64,000 bases of DNA from contig JBBHKE010000308.1 in the NCBI GenBank assembly GCA_037447655.1, positions 80,812 to 144,811 of the forward strand, written 5' to 3'. Shown one piece after another: positions 1-12,103 of this stretch. Origin of the DNA: Zygnema cylindricum. Its lineage: Eukaryota; Streptophyta; Zygnematophyceae; Zygnematales; Zygnemataceae. Position 1 is the first letter of the stretch; every line of letters starts with the position of its first letter. Under the pieces are notes generated by a model. It made no database searches and was not told the origin of the DNA. It saw only the letters and a program-made list of their open reading frames with translations. A program made the position numbers and the translations under genes.

Positions 1-42
1 GCCAATGGACAGTCTATGCCAGTTGCCGATTTTCCATTGCTG

Positions 43-260
43 GTACACCGTGTATCGCTGTTAGAGTCATTAACACTATATCAGTGCCCCTATATTCTAG
101 CCCTTGAACCTACAATTGTATTAGAAACTTTATTATTTTCTTCTTAATGCTAATATTTTAGCGGTTCAAAATCGGCCACGTCGTTTGGAACTGCATTAGC
201 ACTAATATGAACCCCACGCTATTAATTTCTAGAGTTGTGTATCGGTAGACGCTGAAAATT
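43..260. repeat. Remnant of a TACACCG-ended MITE
   Basis: A TACACCGTGTATCGC end at 43 is followed by ATTAACACTA-type subterminal motifs. This resembles the ends of the TA-flanked elements at 20 kb, 37 kb and 52.8 kb. No matching right end was found, so it is probably a decayed copy in intronic or upstream DNA of SPT6. Confidence 0.3.
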
Positions 261-1697
261 GAGGATCAAAATCAGACCTTTCAGCGTTTTGTTGCAAATG
301 AAATGTTGACCTATGCAAAAAAAAGCTCTGCACCAAGTTTACAGGTTGAATTGAACATTTTACATTCATTGACGGGAAGAGCTATAAAATTTCAGGCACA
401 ATCACGTGACAAAGGGTAACTGCAAGTTGATTGGCTAATTTCAGATCCTCAGTTGTTTTCTTTAGGTTTTCAAAACAAAATATTTTGTCATAAATTTGTG
501 GATACTAAGTACAGGTACAATTTTATATAACATGGAGCTAATTTCGCATTAGAATTGTCTTTTGATTTAACATGGGGCTGAGCCCTATTTTGGCCCTGAA
601 GAACTGTTTTTCCTGTTTTTGTCTCTGGGATAAAGGGCTAGTTCTGGCTTTCTTGTTGTCTGATTGTTAGCCCTTCTCTACACCCACCATAGACATTGGT
701 CCCTCTCTCTAAAGACTTTCTGCACTTATATAACCATTTCATGTTGTATGTATTTATGAAAAGTATTGGCTGGCTTAGGTGCAACAAAGTGCCATTGGTG
801 TCGTTCTGGGTCCTCGGCTGAAGAGTTGTCCAGTATAAGGCTTTCCGCGACTGGTGTCAAGTGAATGATTTGTACAGTTAATGGACTGCCACTGAATGAT
901 AGCCACATAGATGGAAAGAGGGTCCTCACTAGAAAGAAAAGTAACTATGTAAACCAATGTCTGTACAATGACTTGGAGTCAACTCCTGGAAAAAGTGTGT
1001 CTCGGACGAAGGTTTTATGGCTAGGATTTTAGGCTCGCCGCCAACGAAAACCTTTGTTTAGTGGTTTGCCACATAGACTCATCATTACCTCGACAAATCC
1101 ATGCAGAATCTATAGAATTTAGTTAAAATTTGTAGTGGTTCCATTCTTTTTGCCTAGAAATTAAGCAGTTGTTCTTATCAAATAAGCTGTTTCTACGTTG
1201 GTAATTATTTGTGGGTAACTCTTTTTATATACAAGGCCCTTGGAAGCAAAAACCAGGAATCCCAGTTTTGCCTGTACTTTGGCTTTTGTCCTTAATTCGT
1301 TGAATGAAGGGGTCAAGTCTTATTGTTGTGTTTGAAAGGGAAGTGTTAATGGACTTCAGGTTGTTTGTCCTTTTCAACTCTCTTGGACAATCTATAACCG
1401 ACTTGTCTTGAGCATTGGTCTTAAATGATATATATTGTCTTTTGTATGGATGTTGGTGGCATGATAAATTCTTTGTCCAATTGACTTCAATACACAAGGA
1501 ATTGAACTTGTTCGATGCTCTCCTGCACATTGTTGTCCACCACCCAGTCAGTTGTGTCACTGGTCAGGATGGGAATGATGCTTGCCATTTCAAGCGATAA
1601 TTCATCTCGTCGATTTCACGTCTATAGCTCGTCTGAACCTTGTGTAGTTGCCCGTGATCTTCCCTTTGCGATAGTAAGGAAACACGACTTACTGAAG

Positions 1698-4600
1698 GCA
1701 TTAACGCTCTTACAACTGGGGGCTGGGAAGCAGCTACATGAAGTTGACGATGAAGCAAAGAGTCCGGAGGAGGTCGCGGCAGAGCATACAACATCGGCCT
1801 TTAAGGATCCTCAAGCAGTGTTGAAAGCGGCAAGGCACATGGTCGGTACAGAGTGGACCACTTTGAAGTACAATTATGGCAGACCACGGGCTTTTTTCTC
1901 TTGAAGAACTTGATGTTTGGGGTTTTAAAGACTAGCACAGGCGAACTTCTGCATTGCTAGAAAATTTAGTTATTTGGCTACTGTCTTTTATCACTGCCAT
2001 TGTTACATGCCAGTACAGGCATTCTCTGCAATATACTCTGTGGAGGAATGGTGGATGACTGAAAATTTTACTTTTTATTGTGGTATGTAAATAGCTTCAA
2101 AACTGTATGGATACTATGGTCTATGTCCCATTCCAGTTTGTACATTGTGCATTTTGGTGTTGCTTTGTTCAAGCATGTTGATAAGCTGCTCCGATTGCTC
2201 ACAGTATAGACATGATATCTCCAATTGACGGTTCACACATAATATTTTATGATAAGGAGATTATTCATGATTGGTTATGCACAGTTTCTTGATTAGCTTG
2301 CGCATATTGGTGATAGTCCTATGATTTGTGACAGTGAGTACTAAGAGATATTTGAGTGACAATAGCTTTATGTTGTGAATTTCAGATTGAAGTTGAGATA
2401 GGCGTGGAACCTGGAGTAAGGGATTATGTCCGAAGTGTGTTCATGGAAAGAGCTGTCGTACAAACACGTCCAACTCAGAAAGGAGAGGAAGCTATTGATG
2501 CCTTCCATAGATATGCTGGAGTAAAGTGGCTGCTGAACAAGCCAGTTATGGCATTTGAAGATGAGCAATGGCTTCTTATTGCTAAGGCAGAGGAGGAGGG
2601 ACTGCTGTCGGTGAAGTTGGAGCTTCCACCTGATGTTGTTGAGAAGACTATTCTTCATGTAAGTTCAAATTTGGTCAAATTAAAAAAAGCTGTTCCCAAG
2701 CTTATACAATCTGTATGAGGCATTTTCTTTACCAGGTCGCAAACCAAATACGTACAATTATCGCCAATAGTTATCGGTACCGGTGTTATCGCGATAAAAA
2801 ACCGATATCGGTTTTTTATCGGTGATAACACCGGTGTCGGTATATCGTGCCAATATATCGATTATCGGCAAGCCAAAAAAAGGTACATATTGATTATCGG
2901 CAAAACCCTGCCGATACACCACTACTATTCGTGTTTTCATCCTCTAGTCCTTGCTGCAAGTGGCACCTGACCTGTTTTTTGTCTTTTTCCCCATTTCGGA
3001 CATGTTCCAGGATTTTGAGAATGCTTTCTTGAGTGATCGTGTTAGTCTCACTGCCCAACTTTGGAACGACCAACGAAAACAGATATTACGAGGTGCAGTC
3101 AATGGTCGATTACTGCCGTTCCTGGCAAGGGAGATGAAGAATACTCTCTCGGGTAGGGCCCGGCAAATCTTGGCAGATCAGTATGCAGGGGCTTTGTGGA
3201 AAAAAGTATCTATTTCACCTTATGGATTACAGGCGAAACAGAGCTTTCTAGAAGCACATGACGGATCTCCATGGCTCCGAGTCATGGCCTGTTGTTGGGG
3301 ACCAGGAGATCCGGCCACCACTATGGTGATGTTGAGTCCAAGTGGGGAGATAACAGACTATATTCACACAGGTTTTCTCACATTAAGGACCTCAAGTACG
3401 GAACAGCAGCAGAGAAAGGTTGGTACAGAGCAGCAGCAGAGAAAGCAAACCGACGTGGAGAGGCTTCGGCATTTTATGCTCGACCAAAAGCCTCATGTGG
3501 TTGTTTTGGGAGCTGCAAACCTTAACTGCAGGAAATTGAAAGATGAGCTCTTTGAGGTACAGGAAAGGGATGATACATGTTTTCAAATTGTTCTCCTGCT
3601 TTTTTTGATGAAGTTAAAACAGAAATTCTGTCAGCTTTCAAGGTTTTCTGTTCCTGTCATTGAGCAGAGCCTCTCGCCTCTCTCTTTCCTGCCAATAATG
3701 ATGCGCTATAAGGTAGCATCTTGCCCTTCTATGATGCAACTATCCTGGTATGCGATCGCCGTAAGGTCTTAGGTTGTAAGGTCTTAGAAATCTCAGTTCA
3801 CTGTTGCTAGATATGCTCGAACTTTGACAGTTTTGTTTCTTGTTTTGTGCTACTCAGGCAATTTGGAAGATACAGGACGAACATCCCAAGATGATGGCAA
3901 GAGAGGTGGAGTGTGTGGATGTGTGTTACGAAGATGAGACATTAGCACAGCTTTACGAGAACAGTGCTGTGTCTCTTGAGCAACTCCCAGGCCAACCAGG
4001 TATGTTTTCTTTTTTAAGCACACAGCTATCGTGTTGTGTTCTATGGGTTCTTTTTTTTTGTTGTTAGCACAGCTCAACGAGAACGGTGCTTTGTCTCTTA
4101 AACAGCTCCCCAGCCAACCTCGTGCGTTTTCTTTTCTCTGCACGAGCTTATTCTTTACGGCTATATAATGCTGTTGTATTTGGTGCTTGGAAAACTAACT
4201 TTGTTTTTGCGGCTACTATAGTCAGGAAAATATTTTGCTGCGTGCTCTGATCTGAGCCGCTGGAATAAAGGTCTGGTTAATCAACTTTGAAATTTAGAAG
4301 TAAATTAATAGAGATTAAAAATTTTAAGATTTGGTGCTGCTGTTTATGCACGTTTTGTTTTATGACTGTTTTCCAGTTTATTGTACACATGGTCAGCTCT
4401 CTATGACTCGTGGCCTGTGTGACAAACTGTTCTTCAAGCGTTGATTAGAAATTTCCAGGAAATTTGAGGCACATTTGGATGGCCAGTACTGATACTCATA
4501 AAGCAAATGCATTCATTTTACTCGCATGTACCACTGCTTTCCTATGGTAGAATTATACGATGATGTCAAAAAGAGTTCTGATGAAGGAGTTATCTTTGTT

Positions 4601-7600
4601 TTGATTTATTATCCTGGTACTGCACCCTTGTTTTTTTAGGTTTCAATATTTGTGAACAACACTTTTTTTCTGTGCCTTTTTTGTCTCCAGGGATTGTCAG
4701 AAGAGCGGTGGCCCTGGGAAGATTGATGCAGAATCGAATGGCTGTGGTCGCCTCTCTCTGTGGACACAACCGTGAAATTCTGTCTGCCAAACTCCATCCT
4801 CTTCAGGATCTTCTTTCAGATGACGATCGCTATGAAGCAGTGGAACGAGTTATGATGACCGTCACCAATCAAGTAGGAATAGACGTGAATATGGCGGCAC
4901 AACACGAGTGGTTGTTTTCTCCTCTTCAGTTTGTCTGTGGGCTTGGGCCCCGAAAGGCATCTATATTACAACGCCGGATTAGGGGAGAAGGTCTTCTACA
5001 CAAACGCAGAGATTTGATAGATAATGGGTGGTTAGGTAGGACTGTTTTTGTGAATATGGCTTCAGCTATGAGGATTCGTGGGCAGGATGATCCTTTGGAT
5101 GACACTAGAATCCATCCTGAAACATATGAGCTTGCCCAGAAAATGGCGCTTGAAGCATATTGTGATAGTGAGAGAATGAGGCCCGAAGAGGTGGAAAGCA
5201 GGGAGTTAGATGTTGTGTCAGAAATTCGTGAGAATCCTAGCATTATTCAAGGTCTAGATTTGAGTGGATATGCAGAGGAAATGAGGGAAAGGGGATTAGC
5301 AAATGACTATCCTGTGCTGCTTCACATCAAGAGAGAGCTCATGGCGGGCTATAGGGAGTGGAGAGAGCCATACAAGCAACCGAATGAGGAGGAGGAGTTT
5401 TATATGCTGAGCGGGGAGACGAGAGAGACACTTGCAGAAGGGCGGATTGTGCAAGCTACTGTGAAAAGACTTCAGAGTAGGCGTGTTTTTTGTGTCCTCG
5501 AATCTGGATTGGCCGGGATGATTGACAAGAATGATTTGAGTGATGATCCCGAGGTGGACCCCATGTCGTACATTTCAGAAGGCAGTGTGGTAATGTGCAG
5601 AGTAAAAGAAATCAAGCCCGCAGAGTATCAGGTGAGACGACAGAATAACATTAAGGACTGGAAAGAAGAGCACTTGGACATTGGAACGGGATAACTCTGA
5701 AACAACATGATGTGTTTTGTTGCCAGGATGTGATATGCAAAACATTCCTGTGGTTTTTTGTCTCTTTTTGTTTTTTTTTTTAGTTTATGGCTGTTTGTGG
5801 TTGTGGCTTTTTAGGTTGCGGGGTTTATTTCCAGTTTGTTGGGTTGAGTATTAGTTTATGCTGTTGTAACGTTTCCTGTAGAAGCTTTGCTGACAAGGCG
5901 CTAATAGGGTGATTATATGTACGTGATTACTGACGGTGCTAGCCAGTAGCCGTAGTAATTGTACACAAAACTGTACAAATTGTACAGTCTTCTGTACGAT
6001 TACTGCGATTAATGGGCCAGTACGGCCAGTAATCGCGCGTGTCTAATTAGCCTATACAGAAGAGTTTTTGCTGAACTCCTTGGGACTGGTCTCCTCGTGC
6101 AAATGTGGTCAGCTTTTTTAATGTAAAAACTTGTTTGTCTTACCATTAAAAGGGAAAGGGCGAGTTTTTGGGGCACACACTGAGGTTTCTGATTAATTCT
6201 GTGGTGGAAAAATAGTAATTGCAGGCATGGGCTTGTGCTTCATGGCTGTATCCTCCAGTTGACATCATCCTTAGTTGTTGATTATTACTGGGAAGTCCTA
6301 AGACTGCTTAATTATCTTCTATTTGTACAAGCTGTTGGTTTGTATAATGTCAGTCCCTTTGTCCCATGTTTTGCCATTCTTTTCCCTTGGGAAAGTTGCT
6401 TAACTATTTTTTTTTTTACAAACAGGTGGATCTTACCTGTAAAGGCTCTGATTTACGAAGTGACTATTGGAAGGAGAGGCGGCAATGGGATACTTATTAC
6501 GTTAGAGATCCAAGCATTTTGATGACAGACGAAGAAAAGGCAAAGAAAAAAGCGGCTGAAGTGAAGGAGAAGCAAAAGAAAACGTTTCAGCCTCGTGGTA
6601 TCAAATTTCCACTATTCCAAAACATATCCATGTTGGAAGCAACACAGGTGAGTCTGTGGTCATCTTCAATCATGTTATATGGTATTAGATGTGTGTATGG
6701 TGGGGCTGTCCTTTGTCTTTATTGGCCTGAAAGTACACTGGCATCTCTGTTAGAGTTAATGACGCTAATTTCTGTTGAGGGGTTTTTTGACCCAAAATAT
6801 TTTTCTAGTGTTAACAGCACTATTTGTTCAAGTGGTCCATCATGAGCCACGTTCCAAAAAATAATTTTGTGTAGTTAATGCTAAATCGCGTTAACACTAA
6901 TAATTCGCTAACTCTAATAGCGATGTAAGGTGTAGCTTTTGTTTGAAGTTAGTACCTCTTCCCTGTTCGTTCAAATAGTTTGCATTGAATTTTGGCATAG
7001 AATCAGTAGGCATATTCCCGCTTACATATTCTTTTTTTGTCAGATGACCAAAACAGGGTGAGAAAAAGTAAGCGAGAATACGCCTAGTGTTCCATATCTT
7101 GTTAGAAGCAGTAGACATCCATGTTTGCAGGTTGACCTTATATCTTCGTTTCTTTCTGGGCTTCACTAACAATTGTAAAGGTGTAAAAGCTTCCGAACAT
7201 CTTATGTACTTCATGGATAAATATACACTAAATTCCTGCCTGAATAGGAGATGTAAATGAGGTGGAGAATTTTAATCACCGAGGAAAGAGGACCGCATGA
7301 CTTCATGAAAGAGAGAAGGAAGGAGAGAATGGTGTAATGATAAAGGCGGTAGGGTAGGGAAAGAGGACCAATATTTGTAGAAACCGTTGTCCTCATCAAT
7401 TTTGGTGAAAATATGTTAGTCTTATTGGCAAAAAAGGGTTTTCATATGGGCAAATATTGCATTAACATGTGATATATGAAGAATTGTTGAACCTTCTTCT
7501 TTATTATCTTAGTCATTCAAGAAATTATGAACGAAGTATTTTTTTTTAAATTGTGATATGAAGGTGATGAACATTATCAAGAAATTGAATTATAACCCTT

Positions 7601-9556
7601 TTTTTTTAAATTGTGATATGAAGGCGATGAACATTATCAAGAAATTGAATTGTAACCCAATTCCGTAATAATGGTAATAATACCTTTTCAATCCTCAATC
7701 TTTAAATCTGAAGCACCTTCCTTAAACCCTGGTTAACCCCAGCTAAATTCTGGTTAAACCTTTCAATAGAGGTTAAATGTTCGGACCAACACCCCCCTCT
7801 TCTGATATTTGCAATGGGAGTCTTGAACTGTGGGCAGCAATTGGAGTCAAAGGAAATTGGGGATGTTATTATCCGGCCGAGCAGTAAGGGACCGTCCAAT
7901 CTTTCTCTCACTCTCAAATTTTATGATGGTATATATACCCACATCGACATTGTGGAGGGTGGTAAAGACCGTAGAGACGTGACGAGCTTTTTGCGACTTG
8001 GGAAGACACTCACCATTGGAGAGGAGACTTATGAAGATCTTGATGAGGTTTGACACCACACTGAATGTAGTGGGAGATGGCTGTTTTAGTAGATACGTGG
8101 GTTATAAAACTTTGAAATGGTCATTTTTTTCTTCATTTCGGTGTCCTGTGGAAATGGATAGCGGCTGTCTCTGAACATTTCACTTCTTTTGTCACATTTC
8201 TTGTTTTTTTTGTTTTGTCCTTTTACAAAGTCATTCCTAAAGAGACCATGTGCGAGGAAGACAAATATGCTTGTTTCATCTTTGTTTTGTGCTTTTAAAA
8301 CTTGTAACTCGAAAAGACCAAAACGACCGTTTTTAACTTTTAAAAATTTTGTAACTAGAAAGGACGTGATTGGTGAAGACTTCAATCGGATGTCTTCAAA
8401 TTTCACAGGTGGTGGCTCGATATGTGGATCCTCTCGTAAACCACCTTCGAGAAATGGTGAATTACCGCAAGTTTCGACGCGGTACAAAGGGGGAAATCGA
8501 CGACGTTTTACGACAGGAAAAAATGGACAATCCCGGTCGAGTTCCGTACTATATTAGTGTTTCATACGACCACGCCGGAGCCTTCCTATTGGCCTATATC
8601 CGGTCGAGCAGTCCCATCCACGAGTATATTACGGTGAACGCAAACGGATTCAGGTACAGAAAAAAAACGTTCTCCAGTCCCGAAAGATTAATTAAATACT
8701 TTCAGGAACATTTTCACGAACCTATTCCCGAAGCTCCTCGTAGACATGTCACAGCTCCTCTCTCTCTCCCTCTCCCTCCCCGTAGTCCGGCTCCCCGAGC
8801 CTGGGGAAATACCTCGTATGAGATTCAACCTGTGGGGAAACAAACGCCAAGGGGAGGGTGGGAGAGGCAGGGAGGGGGAGGAGGAGGGGGAGGAGGGGGC
8901 AATTACACTCCAAATACGTGGGGAGGGGGAGGAGGAGCAGGTAATGGGGTTAATGGAGGTAATGGGGGCTGGACTCCGTCTAGGGGACAACAAAGTAAAG
9001 GAGGGAAGGGTGGAAGGAGGGCGGAGGGAAGGTTGGCGGATCACAGGCTGGGAGGGCCGGACTACAGGAGGAAGAGGAAGGAGGAGGCTGGGGGAGATAC
9101 AGGTGGTTGGGGAGGTCAGGAGACAGGTGGGGGAGGAGGAAGAGGAGGAGGACGAAGGGAAGGCGGTTGGACAAGGTGGAGGGAGGAGGTGGAGGCGGCA
9201 GGGGGATGGAGGATGGCAACGGAGGGATAGGAGGTAGAGGAGGAAGAGGAGGAGGAGGTTGGGGGGAAGATAAAGGTGGTTGGGGAGGTCAAGATACGGG
9301 AGGTGGAGGAGGAGGAGGAGGTTGGGGAAATGACAAAAATGATAATGACTTGGGTCAAAAGAATGGAGGGGATGCTTTGGGAAGTCTGGATAGCGGAAAT
9401 GGCGGGGGGGGTGGAGGGAAGGAGAAGGCAGGTGGTTGGGGTGCAGAGACCCCGGGAGGAGGTTGGGGTACTAATGCGAATGAGAATGGAGGTAAGGCTC
9501 AAGAAGTGGGAGGGACTGGTAGTGGATGGGATGATACTGGGGAAGGTTGGGCCTAA
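1698..9556 (+). CDS. SPT6: Transcription elongation factor SPT6 (plant SPT6-like), 5' partial, with a C-terminal frameshift
   Basis: Histone chaperone and elongation factor that travels with RNA polymerase II in the nucleus. Exons at 1698-1841 (start uncertain), 2386-2658, 3011-3556, 3858-3999, 4691-5631, 6426-6647, 7838-8047 and 8409 onward all join in phase. The acidic N-terminus lies outside the window. Visible in order: the core segment with PQAVLKAARHM; a YqgF/RNase H-like fold (RVMACCWGPG to VVLGAANLNC); helix-hairpin-helix (SPLQFVCGLGPRKA); an S1 domain (EGRIVQATVKRL); and tandem SH2 domains, the first with VIIRPSSKG. A glycine-rich tail with repeated GGW/WG motifs follows, as in plant SPT6-like proteins, where it is regarded as an Argonaute-binding platform. 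The frame entering exon 8 stops at 9228-9230, but another frame continues the same GGWG-rich tail to 9556, so one base was gained or lost near 9175-9215. A 27-bp duplication lies in exon 3. Identity is near certain; only the tail frame and first exon are in doubt. Confidence 0.95.
2756..2930. repeat. ATCGGT-rich hAT-like MITE remnant in an SPT6 intron
   Basis: Repeated and palindromic ATCGGT/ACCGAT words end in CCGATACACCACTA. This resembles the CCGATACACAACACTA end of the complete element at 51,697-52,579. The left end is lost. It sits in the intron between the exons ending at 2658 and starting at 3011. Confidence 0.45.
3396..3450 (+). repeat. 27-bp in-frame tandem duplication in SPT6 exon 3
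   Basis: The coding sequence gives TEQQQRK, then VG, then TEQQQRK again. Remembered plant SPT6 proteins have a single QQRK-like motif just before the conserved RxLxFM segment. The insert falls in a linker of the RNase H-like region and keeps the frame. Confidence 0.6.
5918..6043. repeat. Fold-back MITE in an SPT6 intron
   Basis: GTGATTACTG near 5923 and CCAGTAATCGCGC near 6035 form an imperfect inverted repeat with a palindromic centre. A second member of the family is at 32,204-32,327. It lies between the exons ending at 5631 and starting at 6426. Confidence 0.5.
6734..6934. repeat. Degenerate TA-flanked MITE in an SPT6 intron
   Basis: The left end TACACTGGCATCTC and right end GATGTAAGGTGTA are diverged inverted copies of the TACACCG terminal repeat. 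Both ends are followed inward by TTAACGCTAA-type motifs. The element lies wholly inside the intron starting at 6648. Confidence 0.45.
7541..7658. repeat. 60-bp tandem duplication in an SPT6 intron
   Basis: Two nearly identical 60-bp units, each a T-run followed by AAATTGTGATATGAAGG, lie head to tail. They differ at two or three positions, which indicates a recent duplication. They are noncoding. Confidence 0.7.
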
Positions 9557-9754
9557 AGATAAGACTAGACGACAATCTTTTTCTATTACTCTTTTAAAGT
9601 TTCGTTCTCCAAAAGAAAAAAAAATAGTTTTCTCGTTTTCGGTTTCCAGTTTCCGGTTACTTTTCTTCAAACGGCTTACAAATGGTTTCAGGTGGAGAGG
9701 AGATAAGAGGGCACCTCTATTTTTGTCATTTTTCGTCTTTTCTGTGGAAGTACA

Positions 9755-9760
9755 AATAAA
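9755..9760 (+). terminator. Candidate poly(A) signal of SPT6
   Basis: A canonical AATAAA lies about 200 bp after the glycine/tryptophan-rich ORF ends at 9556. Its position fits a 3' UTR, and a purine-rich stretch follows. Confidence 0.4.
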
Positions 9761-10122
9761 AGTGAGGTCAAAAAGTGCCTAGGTTGTAGTTGGTTTAGAA
9801 AGAATGTAGAAAGAAAGAAAAAAAGAAAGAAAGAAGAAAAGAATCGCCAATTTTCTGTGGAAGAGGGGCTTGTTTTCCGTTGTTTTCCCGGGACACGTGC
9901 TGTAAAAATGTAGTTTTTTTTTTTTCCGTTTTTTATTTTTCCCTTTTTGCCCTTTTTTTTCTTTTTCTATATTTTAATGTTTACCCGTTAGTGGAGGTAA
10001 AGATGATCGGAATCTTGCCTACCACCAAATCTGTCCTGTCCTTTCCCTTCTCTCACTCACGGAACTTATGCCGGTTGACCTTTTTGTTTTTAAAGCCGAA
10101 AAGATCTTTATGAAACTGTTAC

Positions 10123-10503
10123 GTGAGCGACACATGGAATGGTTTTACTTTGGCAACGGCATGCCCATTGGTCGCTTCCTTAGGTCCCTTCTATATTTTT
10201 ATGGTTTGGGAACGATGGGGATTGAATAATATAGCATCACATTGTACTTGGTCGGTAACTACAGGATGCCTCGCCGATCTTTTTGAAGGGAAACAAAGTG
10301 AAAATAAAATATTAGAGAGAGAAAAAGAAGGTAAAGCAGTATTCAAATTAAATGGGTTTGTTGCTATATTTCATGAGGCTGTAATCGCAATGTTTCGCAC
10401 AATAACAAGAAGTCAACCCTCACTTTGCCCTACTCAATTAACAACTAGTCTAGGAGGAAATTCGATAGCCAGTATGGAATCATCTGTGTCTCAAGTAATC
10501 TAG
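10123..10503 (+). other. Unrecognised open frame (126 codons, no ATG at its start)
   Basis: The frame opens with GTG and ends in TAG. The product has a hydrophobic N-terminal part and then a charged stretch, with no domain I recognise. It lies in SPT6 downstream DNA with no clear splice partners. It could be a relic exon or a chance ORF. Confidence 0.15.
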
Positions 10504-12103
10504 AAACATACATGCCTACGATTAGCCTAGGGCTCATATTGTAATCTACACTGGTCTGGTTTCTTGAGTTCATGGGCGTCTACTCTTTTATAATCGTACT
10601 TTAAAGCATATTCTGGGTTATTTGTTTCCGTGTGCCACCTTGTCTTGGAGTCTCATAACAGAAAATAATGAAAGGACATGGATAAACCGATGCATATCGA
10701 GCTTGCAGATTTCGCATTGTTCCCTATACAAGCAAAAATACTTTCATAAAAAATCATAGATTTTTGCAGCACCACAATGTATGTATTGCACAAATCCTAA
10801 GTGTTTTGCTTTATTTATCGCAACTTAACAGATTTTTGCTACTTCAGGTGCAAACAAAAGTCTTCTTGTTCAAAGTGTGACACTATTTTGTGGCCTTCTT
10901 CTAGAGCAACATGGCATGACAGTTGTATTGTCAAGAATACCAAAGTCGTGTAGCGGGCTTAAAGAGTGATCAAGACCCTCTTATTGTCTCCTTATCTGCG
11001 ACGATCGTTTGGTAAATTTGTCATCAATTTGGAAGCACAGTGTTTTTCACCTCAGGAATCGAATGACATGTCGCTTCAAGTTAAACTTTGGTACAAATAC
11101 GGTCTAAATAGGAGAACTTGTGATGGTAATCAGTGGGAAGGACTTCATATTCCTAAAGGCGTTTTGAGGTTGTTCAACAACAGCTAATACTTAGAGAATA
11201 TCCTAGGGAAGCAAGAACGGGAGGATACCGTGTCTATTAGGGTGGCAAACATTAGAAACAAGAATAAGTGCACAATATTGGAGCAGAGAAATGTTGGCAG
11301 AAGCCACACACAACTGTAATTTTGGCTGGGGCATCAAATGGGACATAAAAAAAGGCGAATATAGCTCCCACGTGTTTGTTTTACGAACTTATAGTAGAAT
11401 ACGCACTTCATTATCGGCGCCGTATCTCGAAATGTCATTGTACATAGATGCGCATACATAGATGTCCCGTGCGCATATTACGCACGGTATAAACCTTACG
11501 AATACTACGTACGGTACGCATCAAACGATTTTGAAAAGCTAATAAAATGCGTACCTTACTTTGCAACCGTACATTTTTTGTACATTTACGTACAGTATCC
11601 GTACTTTTTAGGGTTATATAAGGGGGGTTTTTGGTACATCCCGTATATTTATTTTAGGGTTTTTGGGCTACATTCCGTACATTTCTGTACATTGCAGTAG
11701 CGCTACATTTTTCGTACACTTGCGTACAAGTCTTGTACATTTTCGTACTTTTTAGGGCAATTATAAGGGGGACTTTAGGATTTCTAGGGTACATGGCCGT
11801 ACGTTCCTTTATATTTCAGTACAGCTGCCTTAGATTTTTTGTGCTTTTAGGTTTTTTAGGGTACACTTTTCGTACAATTTCGTACGTTTCCGTTTATTTA
11901 TCTTACTTTTAAAGATTATTTTGAAGGATTTTCTAGGATTATGCTTTTCGTACATTACCGTACATTTTCGTACATAAACACGGTACGAAATCTATGAAAA
12001 GTATGAAATCGACGAATATTACGTAGTTTTCGTAAAAATGTTGAAATTCGTACGAATCGGACATCAGCGTGCGCATAGTTCGGCATGCATCGTATGCATA
12101 CAG
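10504..12103. other. Gene-poor AT-rich spacer, GTAC-rich toward its end
   Basis: No supported gene. From about 11,400 the words GTAC, CGTAC and TACATTTTCGTAC recur every few tens of bases with no fixed period. A small unassigned ORF lies at 10,966-11,187. Confidence 0.5.

Noticed and set aside
8688-9670. Pro/Ser-rich minus-strand ORFs opposite the SPT6 tail
   Set aside because: They are shadows of the G-rich WG/GW coding region on the plus strand.
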